64,000 nucleotides of DNA from Sphingomonas sp. LY54 (lineage in GTDB: Bacteria > Pseudomonadota > Alphaproteobacteria > Sphingomonadales > Sphingomonadaceae). The stretch spans positions 1,240,001-1,304,000 of the forward strand of contig NZ_CP141588.1 of assembly GCF_035594035.1 (NCBI RefSeq), in the 5' to 3' direction. Position 1 is the stretch's first letter, and each line of letters starts with the position of its first letter. Below are positions 14,193 through 25,305 of the stretch, one piece after another. Made by a program: the position numbers and the translations under genes. Below the pieces are notes generated by a model, which saw only the letters and a list, made by a program, of their open reading frames with translations, had not been told where the DNA came from and made no database searches.

Positions 14193-14789
14193 ATGTTCGC
14201 GAGAACCGAGAGATTATTGTTGCGGCCCGGCTGGGCGGAGGACGCCCCGGCCCTGTTCGAGGCCATCGCCGAAGAAGCGATCGTCCGTAACCTCGCCAGC
14301 GCGCCCTGGCCCTACACGCTTGCCGATGCCGAGGCCTTCCTCGCCACCGAGCGCCGGCCGGACGAAGCGAGCTTCCTCGTCTTCCGCCGCACCGGCGGGG
14401 CGCCGCGCCTGGTCGGCTGCGCCGGCTTCGGCCGCCGGCCCGACGGCGAGACCGAGCTCGGCTACTGGATCTCGCGCGAGCATTGGGGCCTGGGCTACGC
14501 GACCGAAGCGGCGGAGGCGGTCGTGGGGATCGCCCGCGACGCGCTTCGCCTGCCCAAGCTCCACGCCGGCCATTTCCTCGACAATCCGGCCTCCGGGCGG
14601 GTCCTCGTCAAGCTCGGCTTCCGACCGACCGGCCTGATCGCGCCGCACTACAGCGCCGGCCGCGGCGAGGCGGCCGCCTGCCGGTCGTACGAGCTCGATT
14701 TGCGCAAGAAATCCGGGACCTCGCGCGAGGCGCTGCAGGCGCACGAGGCGCTGGAGTCCGCGCGCCCGAGGACGGCGATGGCCGCGTGA
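14193..14789 (+). CDS. GNAT-family N-acetyltransferase (RimJ/RimL type)
   Basis: A protein of 198 residues. It begins MFARTERLLLRPGWAEDAPALFEAI and contains FLVFRRTGGAPRLVGCAGF, ELGYWISREHWGLGYATEAAEAVV (acetyl-CoA binding motif A) and NPASGRVLVKLGF. This is the Acetyltransf_3 (RimJ/RimL-like) subfamily, which acetylates ribosomal protein N-termini or small amines; the substrate here is unknown. ATG 14193 follows AGAGGAAGAG; the earlier in-frame ATG at 14112 has no support. It is a single gene between the rpmA terminator and a convergent hydrolase gene. Confidence 0.85.
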   Translation: MFARTERLLLRPGWAEDAPALFEAIAEEAIVRNLASAPWPYTLADAEAFLATERRPDEASFLVFRRTGGAPRLVGCAGFGRRPDGETELGYWISREHWGLGYATEAAEAVVGIARDALRLPKLHAGHFLDNPASGRVLVKLGFRPTGLIAPHYSAGRGEAAACRSYELDLRKKSGTSREALQAHEALESARPRTAMAA

Positions 14790-14828
14790 CCGACCCCCTC
14801 TCCCGCTCCGGCGGGAGGGGGCTTTGCG

Positions 14829-15677
14829 TCAGGCGTAAGCCGGCGCCTCGACTGCCAGCTTCTTCTCTTCGCGCGCGATCAGCGCGCGGTCGTCGTGGTT
14901 CCACGGATGGAAGCCTGGCAGGAAGAAGCTCGCCCAGGCCCCCAGCACCTTGCGCATCATGCCCGGCCGCACGAGCGCGAACCAGAAGAAGCGCGCCCAC
15001 GCCGTGGGCCCGGTAATCCCGTCCTGGCGGAGCAGCTCGAGCGTTCCCACCGTGCGGTCGACGACGAAGTTGCGCGTGACGAGCAGCATCACCTTGGCCT
15101 TCACCCGCCAGCGCTTGAAGCGCGGCCAATCGCGCGTGGCGTGCAGCCAGGTGTCGTAGGCGACGCCCTTATGCTCGATCTCCTCGATCGCATGCCAGCG
15201 CCACAAAGCCGCCGTTTCGGCGTCGGCTGCGGCCAGGTGGCGCGGGTCGCGGAGCAGTTCGTGGGCAAGGATCGCGGTGAAATGCTCGAGCGCCATGGTC
15301 GCGGCAAGCGACGCGATCGGCGCGCGGGCACGGACCATGTCGAGCCGCCAGTCGACGCGCTTTTCGAGACTGGAGAGGTCGTAGCCGGCCTCGTGCGCGC
15401 GCTTGTTGAACGCGACATGCTCGCGGCTGTGCATCACTTCCTGGCTGACGAACGCACGGATCTCCTCGGCCAGCTTGGGCGGCGTGCCGTCGCGGAACTT
15501 GCGGACGCTCTCGACGAAAAAGGCCTCGCCCTTCGGGAAGGTCGCCGACAGGGCATTGTAGAGCGCGGTGGCGACCGGATCGCCGCCCATCCACCAGCGG
15601 TCGGTGCGCATGCCGCGCCCGAATCGGCGGTCGCGCGGCGTGATCGTCAAATCGGAGGGTGTCGTTTCGCGCACCAT
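14829..15677 (-). CDS. Predicted metal-dependent hydrolase (PF10118 family)
   Basis: A protein of 282 residues resembling the Metal_hydrol (PF10118) family. It shows FPKGEAFFVESVR, then FVSQEVMHSREHVAFNKR, ALEHFTAILAHELL and WRWHAIEEIEHKGVAYD. The repeated E..H and EE..EH motifs are a ferritin-like di-metal site. The biochemical role of the family is not established. It is transcribed divergently from a TetR regulator at 15722, with 44 bp between the starts, which suggests control by that regulator. It ends convergent to the GNAT gene. Confidence 0.85.
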   Translation of the reverse strand: MVRETTPSDLTITPRDRRFGRGMRTDRWWMGGDPVATALYNALSATFPKGEAFFVESVRKFRDGTPPKLAEEIRAFVSQEVMHSREHVAFNKRAHEAGYDLSSLEKRVDWRLDMVRARAPIASLAATMALEHFTAILAHELLRDPRHLAAADAETAALWRWHAIEEIEHKGVAYDTWLHATRDWPRFKRWRVKAKVMLLVTRNFVVDRTVGTLELLRQDGITGPTAWARFFWFALVRPGMMRKVLGAWASFFLPGFHPWNHDDRALIAREEKKLAVEAPAYA

Positions 15678-15704
15678 CAGCTATCTCCCTTGACGATGCC
15701 GAAT

Positions 15705-15726
15705 GTCTTATACTTACACTTATGTC
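15705..15726. promoter_or_regulatory. Tandem CTTAYA repeats in the TetR/hydrolase divergent promoter
   Basis: The 44-bp gap between the divergent genes contains three consecutive six-base units, CTTATA, CTTACA and CTTATG (15707-15724). The run ends at the TetR start codon. TetR family members normally bind palindromes in such gaps, so this could be an operator with direct half-sites or simply the AT-rich promoter. Confidence 0.35.
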
Positions 15727-16306
15727 AATAGCGCGCGCACGCCTTTCCTCCGCCGAGAGCCGCCTCGCCGCGCTCGAAGCGGCGCGTGAACTGCTCACCG
15801 AGGAAGGGCCGCAGTCGGTGACGCTGAAGGCGGTCGCGGCGCGGATCGGCAAGACCCACGCCAACCTGCTCCACCATTTCGGCTCGGCGGCCGGGCTGCA
15901 GTCGGAGCTGGCGCGTCACATCGGCGACCGCGTGACCGCGGGGATCGCCGAGGCGGTCGCGCGCACCCGCCAGGGCGAAGCCGATCCGATCGAGATCGTC
16001 GACCGCACCTTCGACGCGTTCGACCGCGAGGGCGCGGGCGCGCTCGCCGCCTGGATGATCCTGTCGGGCAATCGCGACGCGCTCGATCCGATCCTCGAAT
16101 CGATCCATACTTTGGTCGACCAGCTCGGTCAGGGCCACGAGAACAAGCCGGTCCACGAGATCACCTTGTCGCTGGTCCTCGCGGCGCTGGGCGATTCGCT
16201 GCTCGGCGAGGCGATGGCGAAGGCGCTCGGCCTGCCGCGCGGCAAGGCGCGCGAACTGGCCCGTCGGCAGTTGCTGGGCCAGGCCGGATTGTCCGAGCCC
16301 GGCTAA
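15722..16306 (+). CDS. TetR-family transcriptional regulator
   Basis: A protein of 194 residues. The N-terminal helix-turn-helix is at about 15-60: ALEAARELLTEEGPQSVTLK, then AARIGKTHANLLHHFGS. The effector-binding domain (60-190) is all-helical and not assignable to a ligand. ATG 15722 is chosen because it begins directly before the HTH; an upstream frame extension to 15659 would run into the divergent hydrolase promoter. It most likely represses the adjacent hydrolase and itself. obgE follows 213 bp downstream. Confidence 0.88.
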   Translation: MSIARARLSSAESRLAALEAARELLTEEGPQSVTLKAVAARIGKTHANLLHHFGSAAGLQSELARHIGDRVTAGIAEAVARTRQGEADPIEIVDRTFDAFDREGAGALAAWMILSGNRDALDPILESIHTLVDQLGQGHENKPVHEITLSLVLAALGDSLLGEAMAKALGLPRGKARELARRQLLGQAGLSEPG

Positions 16307-18473
<2,167 letters not shown>

Positions 18474-18477
<4 letters not shown>

Positions 18478-19004
18478 GCGGTCAGCCAGGCGACATATTG
18501 GATGACGAAGGCGATGAAGCTGGCGGTCAGACCCGCCAGGAAGATGCGGTAGGCATAGCCGAGCAGCCGGTATTTCTTGGTCTGGAGTACGGTGCCGTTC
18601 TGGTAGATGTCGCGCGCCATGGTGAGATAGATGCCGTCGTCGGTCCGCAGCCGCTCGCGAATCCTGTCGAGGAACTCTTCCTCCTCGAGCTGGGTGAAGG
18701 AACCGAAGAAGAGCAGGTTGAGGGCGCCTTTATGCTTGTAGCGAGTCGCCGGAAGGATCGCGAGCACCGCGAACACCGCCGAGAAGAAGGCGGAAGCGCC
18801 GAGGATCAGCAGCGGCAGCGGCGACTCCACGCGTTGCGCCTGGCCGATCGTGATCGTGAAGATGACGAAGGTGGCGCCCATCAATATGCTCGCTTTATGG
18901 TCCGCCATCGCGGAAAGCTGCATATGGATCTGCTGGGTGGTGCGGACCATGTGGATGGCGTTGGCCGGATAGACCGGCACCTCAGGCGCTTGATTTTTCT
19001 CCAT
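18474..19004 (-). CDS. DUF5706/PycTM-like membrane protein
   Basis: A protein of 176 residues. Its core, THQQ-like RTTQQIHMQLSAMADHKAS followed by ILMGATFVIFTITIG, matches the DUF5706 (Pycsar effector TM, PycTM) pattern. There are two N-terminal membrane segments (about 40-60 and 65-87), a soluble helical part with LEEEEFLDRIRERL, and a third hydrophobic segment (about 150-172). PycTM proteins act as membrane effectors in pyrimidine-cyclase antiphage systems, but no cyclase gene is visible here and the neighbourhood is lipid metabolism. It is divergent from ACP-SPT, overlaps the dehydrogenase stop by four bases, and may have a housekeeping role. Confidence 0.7.
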
Positions 19005-19030
19005 TCATTCCCTCCGCCGGGCGATTGGGG

Positions 19031-19093
19031 AGCTTGGCACGCCACCGCCGCCCTGCCAAGCTTCGCCCCGTTCTCGCCCTAATCGCTTGGCAC
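19031..19093. promoter_or_regulatory. Three GCTTGGCA repeats in the divergent promoter region of ACP-SPT
   Basis: AGCTTGGCAC at 19031-19040 and GCTTGGCAC at 19085-19093 are direct copies; TGCCAAGCT at 19054-19062 is an inverted copy of the first. The last copy lies about 30 bp upstream of the ACP start, near a candidate -10 CATAAA at 19108-19113. Such an array suggests a dimeric regulator controlling the sphingolipid genes or the divergent DUF5706 gene. Confidence 0.55.
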
Positions 19094-19121
19094 AGGCGCG
19101 GCTGAGACATAAAGGGCGACC

Positions 19122-19370
19122 ATGACAGACAGAGACGAAACCCTCGCCAAGGTGAGCGAGCTGATCGAGCCGTTCAACAAGAAGGGCGCCAAGCTCACCG
19201 AAGCGACCACCTTCGCCGGCGACCTGGAGTGGGACAGCCTGATCGTCATGGACTTCGTCGCCTCGGTCGAGGACGAGTTCGACATCCTCATCACGATGAA
19301 CCAGCAGGCCGAGATCGAAACGGTCGGCCAGCTCGTCGACGCCGTCGAAGAGCTCAGGAACGACGGATGA
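19122..19370 (+). CDS. Acyl carrier protein dedicated to serine palmitoyltransferase
   Basis: A protein of 82 residues with the phosphopantetheine site LEWDSLIVMDFVASVE (Ser at about 40), and the usual acidic helices. Its sequence differs from housekeeping AcpP, and its stop overlaps the ATG of serine palmitoyltransferase. In sphingolipid-producing alphaproteobacteria, an ACP of this kind supplies the acyl chain for SPT. An ACP synthase for its activation must be encoded elsewhere or shared. Confidence 0.92.
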   Translation: MTDRDETLAKVSELIEPFNKKGAKLTEATTFAGDLEWDSLIVMDFVASVEDEFDILITMNQQAEIETVGQLVDAVEELRNDG

Positions 19371-20632
19371 CCGAAGCCCTGAGCAACCCGATGGACCCGG
19401 CCGACGAGATCCCGCCCGCGCCGACCACCGGCACCGACCTCTTCTCCAAGTTCGACCCGCTCATCGCCGAGCGCCAGGCGCTGCTCGACACCGGCGTGCG
19501 CGATCCGTTCGCGATCGTGATGGACAAGGTCCTCTCCCCCACCCTGGCCGTCATCCAGGGCAAGGAGACGATCCTGCTCGGCACCTACAACTATATGGGC
19601 ATGACCTTCGACCCGGACGTGATCGCCGCGGGCAAGAAGGCGCTCGACGAATTCGGCTCGGGCACGACCGGCAGCCGCGTCCTCAACGGCACCTATCAGG
19701 GCCACAAGGAATGCGAGGACGCGCTCAAGGAGTTTTACGGCACCGAGCATGCGATGGTCTTCTCGACCGGCTACCAGGCCAATCTCGGCCTGATGTCGAC
19801 CATCGCCGGCAAGGACGATTACATCATCCTCGATGCCGACAGCCACGCTTCGATCTATGACGGCTGTGCGCTCGGCAACGCCCAGATCGTGCGCTTTCGC
19901 CACAACAGCGTCGAGGATCTCGACAAGCGCCTCGGCCGCCTGCCCGCCACCGGCGGCCGCCTTGTCGTCCTCGAAGGCGTCTATTCGATGCTCGGCGACA
20001 TCGCGCCATTGAAGGAAATGGTCCAGGTCGCCAAGAAGCATGGCGCCATGGTCGTCGTCGACGAGGCGCACGGCATGGGCTTCTTCGGCGCCAACGGCCG
20101 CGGCGTCTTCGAGGAAGCCGGCGTTGAGGCGGATGTCGACTTCGTCGTCGGCACCTTCTCCAAGTCGGTCGGCACGGTCGGCGGCTTCATCGTTTCGAAC
20201 CATCCCAAGTTCGACGTGCTCCGCCTGGTCTGCCGCCCCTATGTCTTCACCGCCTCGCTGCCGCCTTCGGTGGTCGCGACCGCCGCGACCTCGATCCGCA
20301 AGCTCATGCATGCCGGCGACAAGCGCGCCCATCTCTGGGAAAACAGCAAGCGCCTGCACAAGGGGCTGCGCGATCTGGGCTTCGACATCGCTACGAAGGA
20401 AGCGGAGAGCGCGATCATCGCCGTATTGCTTCCCGACCAGGAGCGCGCCGTCGCGATGTGGCAGGCGCTGATCGAGCAGGGCGTCTACGTGAACATGGCC
20501 CGCCCGCCGGCGACGCCGGCCGGCATGTACCTGCTGCGCTGCTCGCTCTGCGCCGAGCACAGTGCCGAGCAGGTCGGCCAGATCCTCGAAAAGTTCGCCG
20601 CCGCCGGCCGCGCCACCGGCGCGATCAGCTAA
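19367..20632 (+). CDS. spt: Serine palmitoyltransferase
   Basis: A protein of 421 residues of the alpha-oxoamine synthase family of PLP enzymes. It condenses L-serine with an acyl thioester to give 3-ketosphinganine, the first step of sphingolipid synthesis. Visible motifs: YNYMGMTFDP, GSGTTGSRVLNGTYQGHKE, DADSHASIYDG (His stacking on PLP), VVVDEAHGMGFFG, and the Schiff-base Lys in GTFSKSVGTVGG. ATG 19367 overlaps the ACP stop; the upstream frame extension is the ACP gene in another frame. Sphingomonads use this pathway for the glycosphingolipids that replace lipopolysaccharide. Confidence 0.95.
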   Translation: MTEALSNPMDPADEIPPAPTTGTDLFSKFDPLIAERQALLDTGVRDPFAIVMDKVLSPTLAVIQGKETILLGTYNYMGMTFDPDVIAAGKKALDEFGSGTTGSRVLNGTYQGHKECEDALKEFYGTEHAMVFSTGYQANLGLMSTIAGKDDYIILDADSHASIYDGCALGNAQIVRFRHNSVEDLDKRLGRLPATGGRLVVLEGVYSMLGDIAPLKEMVQVAKKHGAMVVVDEAHGMGFFGANGRGVFEEAGVEADVDFVVGTFSKSVGTVGGFIVSNHPKFDVLRLVCRPYVFTASLPPSVVATAATSIRKLMHAGDKRAHLWENSKRLHKGLRDLGFDIATKEAESAIIAVLLPDQERAVAMWQALIEQGVYVNMARPPATPAGMYLLRCSLCAEHSAEQVGQILEKFAAAGRATGAIS

Positions 20633-20646
20633 GCCTCTCCTCCCCC

Positions 20647-20729
20647 GTCATTGCGAGGAGCGAAGCGACGCGGCAATCCATAGGAGGGCGCAGCGCCCGA
20701 CGGGATTGCTTCGCTGCGCTCGCAATGAC
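20647..20729. repeat. GTCATTGCGAG-type palindromic repeat
   Basis: The block starts GTCATTGCGAGGAGCGAAGC and ends TTCGCTGCGCTCGCAATGAC, with an inner GCAATCC/GGATTGC pair, giving a long imperfect hairpin. A shorter perfect relative occurs at 55929-55962. Such elements are dispersed in many proteobacterial genomes between genes. Here it lies between SPT and a co-directional kinase gene. Confidence 0.75.
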
Positions 20730-20811
20730 GAATAGCGTGCCGCCTCAGGGTAAATACGGCTGTAACCAACGCCTTCCAAGCCGGGCCGGCTTCCATTAGG
20801 GTGAACCGGCT

Positions 20812-22803
20812 ATGGCGAGTGAAGAGACAGACGCCGCGCCGGGTGGGGGCTCGTGGCGGCGGGGTTGGGCCAGCGCCGGCGCCATCGTCGCGACCATCCT
20901 CCTCATCGGCCTGATCGTGATGGTCACGCTGACCAACCGCGCGCGCGACGACGCGCTCGCCTGGGAACGCCACACCCAGCAGGTCGTGCTGCTCGCCCGC
21001 ACCGTCGACGCCACCATTGCCCGATCGGAATCGACGCTCGGCCGTTACGTGCTCGACGAGGACCCGAAGACCGGAAACCTCTATTACAGCGAATGGCGCC
21101 GCGCGGGCCGCCAGATCGGCGAGCTGCAGAAGCTGCTCCGCTTCGACCCCGACCAACGCCAGCGCATCGAGATGCTGAAGCAGCTCTACCAGACGCGCGG
21201 CATGGAGCTGGCTGCCGCCGCCCGCGGCGCCGCGATCAAGAAGGCCAGCGGCGGCGTCCCGCTTTTCTATCAGGCCGGTCTCTCGCCGACCGGGCCGGCG
21301 CTGCGCAGCACGCTCGATTCGATCGCCGCCAGCGAGCGCGAGCACCTCCAGCAGCGGATGGAGCGCACCCGCATGTTCGACGAGGAGGCCGACAAGCTGA
21401 CCGAGGCGCTCGGCTGGTTCGGCATCCTGATCGGGCTCGCCGCGATCGGGCTCGGCCTCGCCGCCTACCATGCCATTTCCGAGCGCCTGCTCGCCCGCCA
21501 GGAGGCGGAGAGCGAATCCTACCGCGCAATGTCGCTGGAGCGCGCGGTCCAGGAACGCACCCGCGAGCTGCGCGACGCCAACGACCGGCTCCGCGCCGAG
21601 GCGACCGAGCGCGAGGCGGCCGAAGCCCGCCTCCGCCAGGTCCAGAAGATGGAGGCGGTGGGCCAGCTCACCGGCGGCCTCGCCCACGATTTCAACAATA
21701 TGCTGGCGGTGATCGTCGGCGGCCTCGACCTCGCCAAGCGCAAGCTGCTGGGCCCGCGCCGCGAGGTCGAGCTTCATCTCGACAATGCGATGGAGGGGGC
21801 GATCCGCGCCGCCGCCCTCACCCGCCGCCTGCTCGCTTTCTCGCGCTCCGATCCGCTGACGCCCAAGGGGATCGCGCCGGCTGAGCTGGTGGAATCGATG
21901 CTCGACCTGGTCGACCGGTCGATCGGCGAGCGGATCGCGGTGACGACCCGCTTCGCGCCCGATCCGTGGCGGGTCTGGGCCGACACCAACCAGCTCGAGA
22001 ACGCGATCCTCAACCTGTGCGTCAACGCGCGCGACGCCATGCACGGCGAAGGGCGGCTGGGAATCTCGGTCGAGAATGTCTCGATCGATGCCGGCGAGAT
22101 CGGCTCGTTGGCGGCGGGCGATTACGTCCGGATCAGCGTGTCGGACACGGGCGGCGGCATCGCGCCCGAAAATCTGGAGCGCGTCTTCGAGCCGTTCTTC
22201 ACGACCAAGCCGGTCGGCAAGGGCACCGGCCTTGGGCTCAGCCAGATTTTCGGTTTCGCGCGCCAGTCCGGCGGCGACGTCGCCATCGACTCCGAGCTCG
22301 GCCGCGGCACCACCGTCTCGATCTATCTGCCGCGGTCGATGCGGGCGGCCGAGGCAGAGGCCGAAGCCGTGACCGCCGTGCGCACCGAACCGGCCCCCGC
22401 CGGCACCCCGATCCTCGTCGTCGAGGACGACCCGCGCGTCAGTCGTTCGACGGTCAGCGCGCTGGAGGAACTGGGCTACCATCCCACCGCCTGCGGCGGC
22501 GGCGCCGAGGCGCTTGAAATCCTGGCGAGGGACGCGACGATCGCCCTCGTCATCACCGACGTGATGATGCCCGAAATGACCGGGCCCGAGCTCGTGCGGA
22601 TTGTCACCGAACGCTACCCGCACATCGCCGTCCTGTTCGTCACCGGCTATGTCGGCGAGGCGGGCGAAGCCGAGGAGCTGGCCGACGCCGACATCCTGCG
22701 CAAGCCGTTCACCGTCTCGGCCTTGTCCGACGCGGTCGCCGCCGCGCTCGACCGGCGGCCTAGCGAATCGCCTTCTGGCGCAACAAGCGCGGCAGCAGAG
22801 TAA
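20812..22803 (+). CDS. Hybrid sensor histidine kinase with CHASE3-like sensor and receiver
   Basis: A protein of 663 residues. TM1 at about 21-42, a periplasmic helical CHASE3-like domain at about 45-195, TM2 at about 200-222, coiled coil to about 280, H-box [14 protein letters not shown] (His ~290), N-box [17 protein letters not shown]1 [15 protein letters not shown]2 [21 protein letters not shown]-terminal receiver domain has [12 protein letters not shown] and the phospho-Asp in [15 protein letters not shown]. No separate response regulator is adjacent. The signal is unknown; its place between SPT and the lipid-kinase operon hints at envelope sensing. Its 3' end overlaps the convergent gene by 44 bp. 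Confidence 0.93.
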   Translation: MASEETDAAPGGGSWRRGWASAGAIVATILLIGLIVMVTLTNRARDDALAWERHTQQVVLLARTVDATIARSESTLGRYVLDEDPKTGNLYYSEWRRAGRQIGELQKLLRFDPDQRQRIEMLKQLYQTRGMELAAAARGAAIKKASGGVPLFYQAGLSPTGPALRSTLDSIAASEREHLQQRMERTRMFDEEADKLTEALGWFGILIGLAAIGLGLAAYHAISERLLARQEAESESYRAMSLERAVQERTRELRDANDRLRAEATEREAAEARLRQVQKMEAVGQLTGGLAHDFNNMLAVIVGGLDLAKRKLLGPRREVELHLDNAMEGAIRAAALTRRLLAFSRSDPLTPKGIAPAELVESMLDLVDRSIGERIAVTTRFAPDPWRVWADTNQLENAILNLCVNARDAMHGEGRLGISVENVSIDAGEIGSLAAGDYVRISVSDTGGGIAPENLERVFEPFFTTKPVGKGTGLGLSQIFGFARQSGGDVAIDSELGRGTTVSIYLPRSMRAAEAEAEAVTAVRTEPAPAGTPILVVEDDPRVSRSTVSALEELGYHPTACGGGAEALEILARDATIALVITDVMMPEMTGPELVRIVTERYPHIAVLFVTGYVGEAGEAEELADADILRKPFTVSALSDAVAAALDRRPSESPSGATSAAAE

Positions 22804-23659
22804 GCGCCCCGACCAAAGGCCAGCGCCGCTGCCACGGCTTGATCGCGATGTCGGTGCCGGCGTGGCGGTTAATCTTCCAGGCGATGTAATCGATTCCGCC
22901 GGCGAAGGTGCCGCTCGCTTTGGCGAGGCGGATCACCGACAGCGCCTTGCCTGCCCGCCGCCGTCGGCTCCACAGCCGTTCGGCGTGCCGCTTCGCGCGC
23001 GGATCGACCGGAGAGGACAGGTCCAGGCCCGCGGCGGCAAGCGCCGGATCGGTGAAGCGAAGATAGCGGTCGGGATCGGCGTCGACCACCGAGGAAGCCC
23101 GGGTCTTGCGCTCGGCGCGGAGCTCGGCCGCATAGGTCAGCGCAAAGGCCTGCCGCCACAGATCGAGCGGATCGCCGCCGGCGACAAGGGGCCGCGCCGC
23201 CGCCAGCAAAGTGGGCGCGGCGCCTGCGATCGCGGCTGCCGAAGCGTCCGCCGCCGCCTCGTCCCTGCTCCAGACCAGCCGCGCCGGCTGGGCGAAGCGC
23301 GCCCAGACTGAGACCGACAACGTGTCGCTCGTGTTGAGGCGCAGAAAATCCGCCTCGCTCAGCACGGCATATTTGGCGGCGAGGCCGTCATGTTCGAACG
23401 GGAACACATTGGGCGGGATGAGCTTGTTGGCGCGCACCATCCAGCTCCGGCCATAGGCCTCCTCATAGCTCGACACGATCACGTAGAAATCGAGCATCTG
23501 CCCGTCGAGGTCGGAGGTGCGCAGGCAGGAGCCGTAGAAAAGCACGGTGCGCGCCGCCTGCGGATAGCGCCCGGCGAGCGCGGCCGCCATCGCGCTGACG
23601 CGGGCGTCAACCGGTTCGGCCAGCTCGGCCCGGACGAGTTCGACGAGATTGGTCATCAC
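22760..23659 (-). CDS. Nucleotidyltransferase-like protein of the sphingolipid region
   Basis: A protein of 299 residues. The segment VLFYGSCLRTSDLDGQMLDFYVIV resembles the GS...D.D of nucleotidyltransferase folds, although spacing is unusual. The C-terminus is basic and helical, with SRRRRAGKALSVIRLAKASGTF. It is third in a minus-strand run: DUF2141 protein, lipid kinase, this gene. A similar trio next to spt in Caulobacter (cpg genes) is involved in making anionic ceramide phosphoglycerate; that parallel is from memory and not verified here. Its function could be adding a head-group to a phosphorylated ceramide. Confidence 0.6.
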   Translation of the reverse strand: MMTNLVELVRAELAEPVDARVSAMAAALAGRYPQAARTVLFYGSCLRTSDLDGQMLDFYVIVSSYEEAYGRSWMVRANKLIPPNVFPFEHDGLAAKYAVLSEADFLRLNTSDTLSVSVWARFAQPARLVWSRDEAAADASAAAIAGAAPTLLAAARPLVAGGDPLDLWRQAFALTYAAELRAERKTRASSVVDADPDRYLRFTDPALAAAGLDLSSPVDPRAKRHAERLWSRRRRAGKALSVIRLAKASGTFAGGIDYIAWKINRHAGTDIAIKPWQRRWPLVGALTLLPRLLRQKAIR

Positions 23660-23695
23660 CCACTCATATCCTTCCCGCGGCGCGCCGGGAAAGGA

Positions 23696-24670
23696 TCAGG
23701 CGACCAGCTTCAGGAACGGGACCGGCGCGGTCGGGCGGAGCACGATCGGCCGGTCGAGATTGGCCTCGAACAATTCGCCGTCGAGGATCACGCTCGAGCG
23801 GTCGCCCTCGATCCTGATCTCGTCGCCCCGTTCCAGATGGACTCCGGAAACGCAGGTGCGGCCGAGTCGGCCACCGATCGCTGCGATCAGCACGTGAAAC
23901 AGGGTCGAGCGTCGGCCGTCGATCGCCATCAGCTGCATCGAGCCTACGGGCCCCGATCCGCTGGACAAGGTGTTCTTGAGCAGCAGCCGCTGCAGCGTCG
24001 TCACCATCAGCAGGGCAAAATGGCCGTGCAGCTCGCCGTGCTTCAGCACCGACACCTTCACCGGCGAGGGCCGCGGCGGCAGGAACCGTCCACTCAAGCC
24101 GAACAGGATCGATACCGCCACGGCCAGGAAGGTCAGGAAGTGGCTGATGCCGTTGGGCAGGCCGAGCGGGTAAATCTTGTGGCGGCAGTAGAGCATGATG
24201 TCGGCGAGGCCAGCGCCGCCGAGGAACATGCCGAGCACCGGTCGTGCGCCCGCCGTGCCGTCGCTCAGCTGGATCAGCTCGCGCTGGACGATGTGCGGCG
24301 CCATATCGGTCTGCGCCAGCTCCAGCACGCGCTCGAGCGCGACAATCGGGTCGCCCGCGGCGCCGAGGTCGAGCGCGATCAGGTTGGTCTTGCCGTTGGG
24401 CAGGACCGCGACCGGCGGCGGCGCGTCGCCGAAATGGCCGCCATGGTAGAGCTCGGTGAGCGCGGCCTGCACGGTGCCGTCGCCGCCGTTGATGACCAGC
24501 ACCTTGGGATCGACCCGCGCGATCTGGCGCAAAGCGAGGCCGATCTGCTCCACATGCTCCACCTCGTAGTGGAAGATGTCCTTATGCTCTGCGCAAAAGC
24601 TCCTCACCCGCGGAAGCAGCGACCTGTTTCCGGTGGAACGCGGATTGGAGAGGAGCGCGACGCGGGCCAT
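23696..24670 (-). CDS. Diacylglycerol-kinase-family lipid kinase (candidate ceramide kinase)
   Basis: A protein of 324 residues. The catalytic core has VALLSNPRSTGN at the N-terminus, VLVINGGDGTVQAALTELY with the GGDGT nucleotide-binding signature, and VAVLPNGKTNLIALDLG. The C-terminal beta-domain ends SVILDGELFEAN. These are DAGK_cat family hallmarks; the family includes lipid, ceramide and sphingosine kinases. Placed 7 nt after the DUF2141 gene and followed by the nucleotidyltransferase-like gene; with SPT nearby, a ceramide or sphingoid substrate is likely. A hydrophobic stretch at about 180-197 suggests membrane contact. Confidence 0.85.
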   Translation of the reverse strand: MARVALLSNPRSTGNRSLLPRVRSFCAEHKDIFHYEVEHVEQIGLALRQIARVDPKVLVINGGDGTVQAALTELYHGGHFGDAPPPVAVLPNGKTNLIALDLGAAGDPIVALERVLELAQTDMAPHIVQRELIQLSDGTAGARPVLGMFLGGAGLADIMLYCRHKIYPLGLPNGISHFLTFLAVAVSILFGLSGRFLPPRPSPVKVSVLKHGELHGHFALLMVTTLQRLLLKNTLSSGSGPVGSMQLMAIDGRRSTLFHVLIAAIGGRLGRTCVSGVHLERGDEIRIEGDRSSVILDGELFEANLDRPIVLRPTAPVPFLKLVA

Positions 24671-24677
24671 CCGTGCC

Positions 24678-25181
24678 TTACGCGACCGGCTTGACGGTGA
24701 GACCTTGCTTGTAGTTCAGCACGACGTCGATCGCCTTGACGCCGTTGCCGACGGGGATCGCGACGTTCTGGTACTTCGGCTTGAGGTTCAGCAGCGACAG
24801 CTTCGGATTGCGCGAGAAGCCGCCGCCGTCGCCCCAGTCGGAGCCGTCGCCGCGGACATCGTGGCGCACCGCGATCGCATATTCGCCCGCCTTGGGCACG
24901 GCGACGCAGACCCGCATCGGGCCGGTGCCGGTAACCGGCAGGTCGATCCGGCGCAGCTTCTTGCCCTTGGCGAGGAAGTCTGCCGGATTGCTGCCATAAA
25001 GCTGAACGCGGACTCGGCCCGCGCGCTGCTTGAATCCCGTGACGTTGACCAGCACCGCGGGCTCGCCCGCGCCGGTCCGGCACGATGCCGCATCGGGGCC
25101 GAGCGCAGCTTCGGCCGCCGTGGCGGGCGCCACGAAGGTCAGCGCGGCAGCGACTGCGATGGAAGACATCAGTTTCAACAT
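24678..25181 (-). CDS. DUF2141-family exported protein
   Basis: A protein of 167 residues. A signal peptide covers about 1-22 (MLKLMSSIAVAAALTFVAPATA). The mature part has VLVNVTGFKQRAGRVRVQLYG, YAIAVRHDVRGDGSDWGDGGGFSRNP and YKQGLTV, typical of the DUF2141 beta-sandwich. The biochemical role is unknown. It is the first gene of the minus-strand trio with the lipid kinase and nucleotidyltransferase-like gene, and is divergent from lptF. Its periplasmic position suggests help in lipid handling. Confidence 0.8.
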   Translation of the reverse strand: MLKLMSSIAVAAALTFVAPATAAEAALGPDAASCRTGAGEPAVLVNVTGFKQRAGRVRVQLYGSNPADFLAKGKKLRRIDLPVTGTGPMRVCVAVPKAGEYAIAVRHDVRGDGSDWGDGGGFSRNPKLSLLNLKPKYQNVAIPVGNGVKAIDVVLNYKQGLTVKPVA

Positions 25182-25305
25182 GACCGTAGCGCTCCTGGAA
25201 GCTATAGCCGGCGCTCAGATGAGCCCGGCTGTTTGTATTAACCCCCGGTATCTCGCTAGATCGTATGTGCATGCGGCCAAATTATGGTCATGGAGCGTCT
25301 AAAAG

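Noticed and set aside
20755..20790. GGCTGTAACCAACGCC before the hybrid kinase, partly like the repeated island motif.
   Set aside because: Shares only TGTAAC; the CATCAAGG block and CGRA box at the expected offset are missing.
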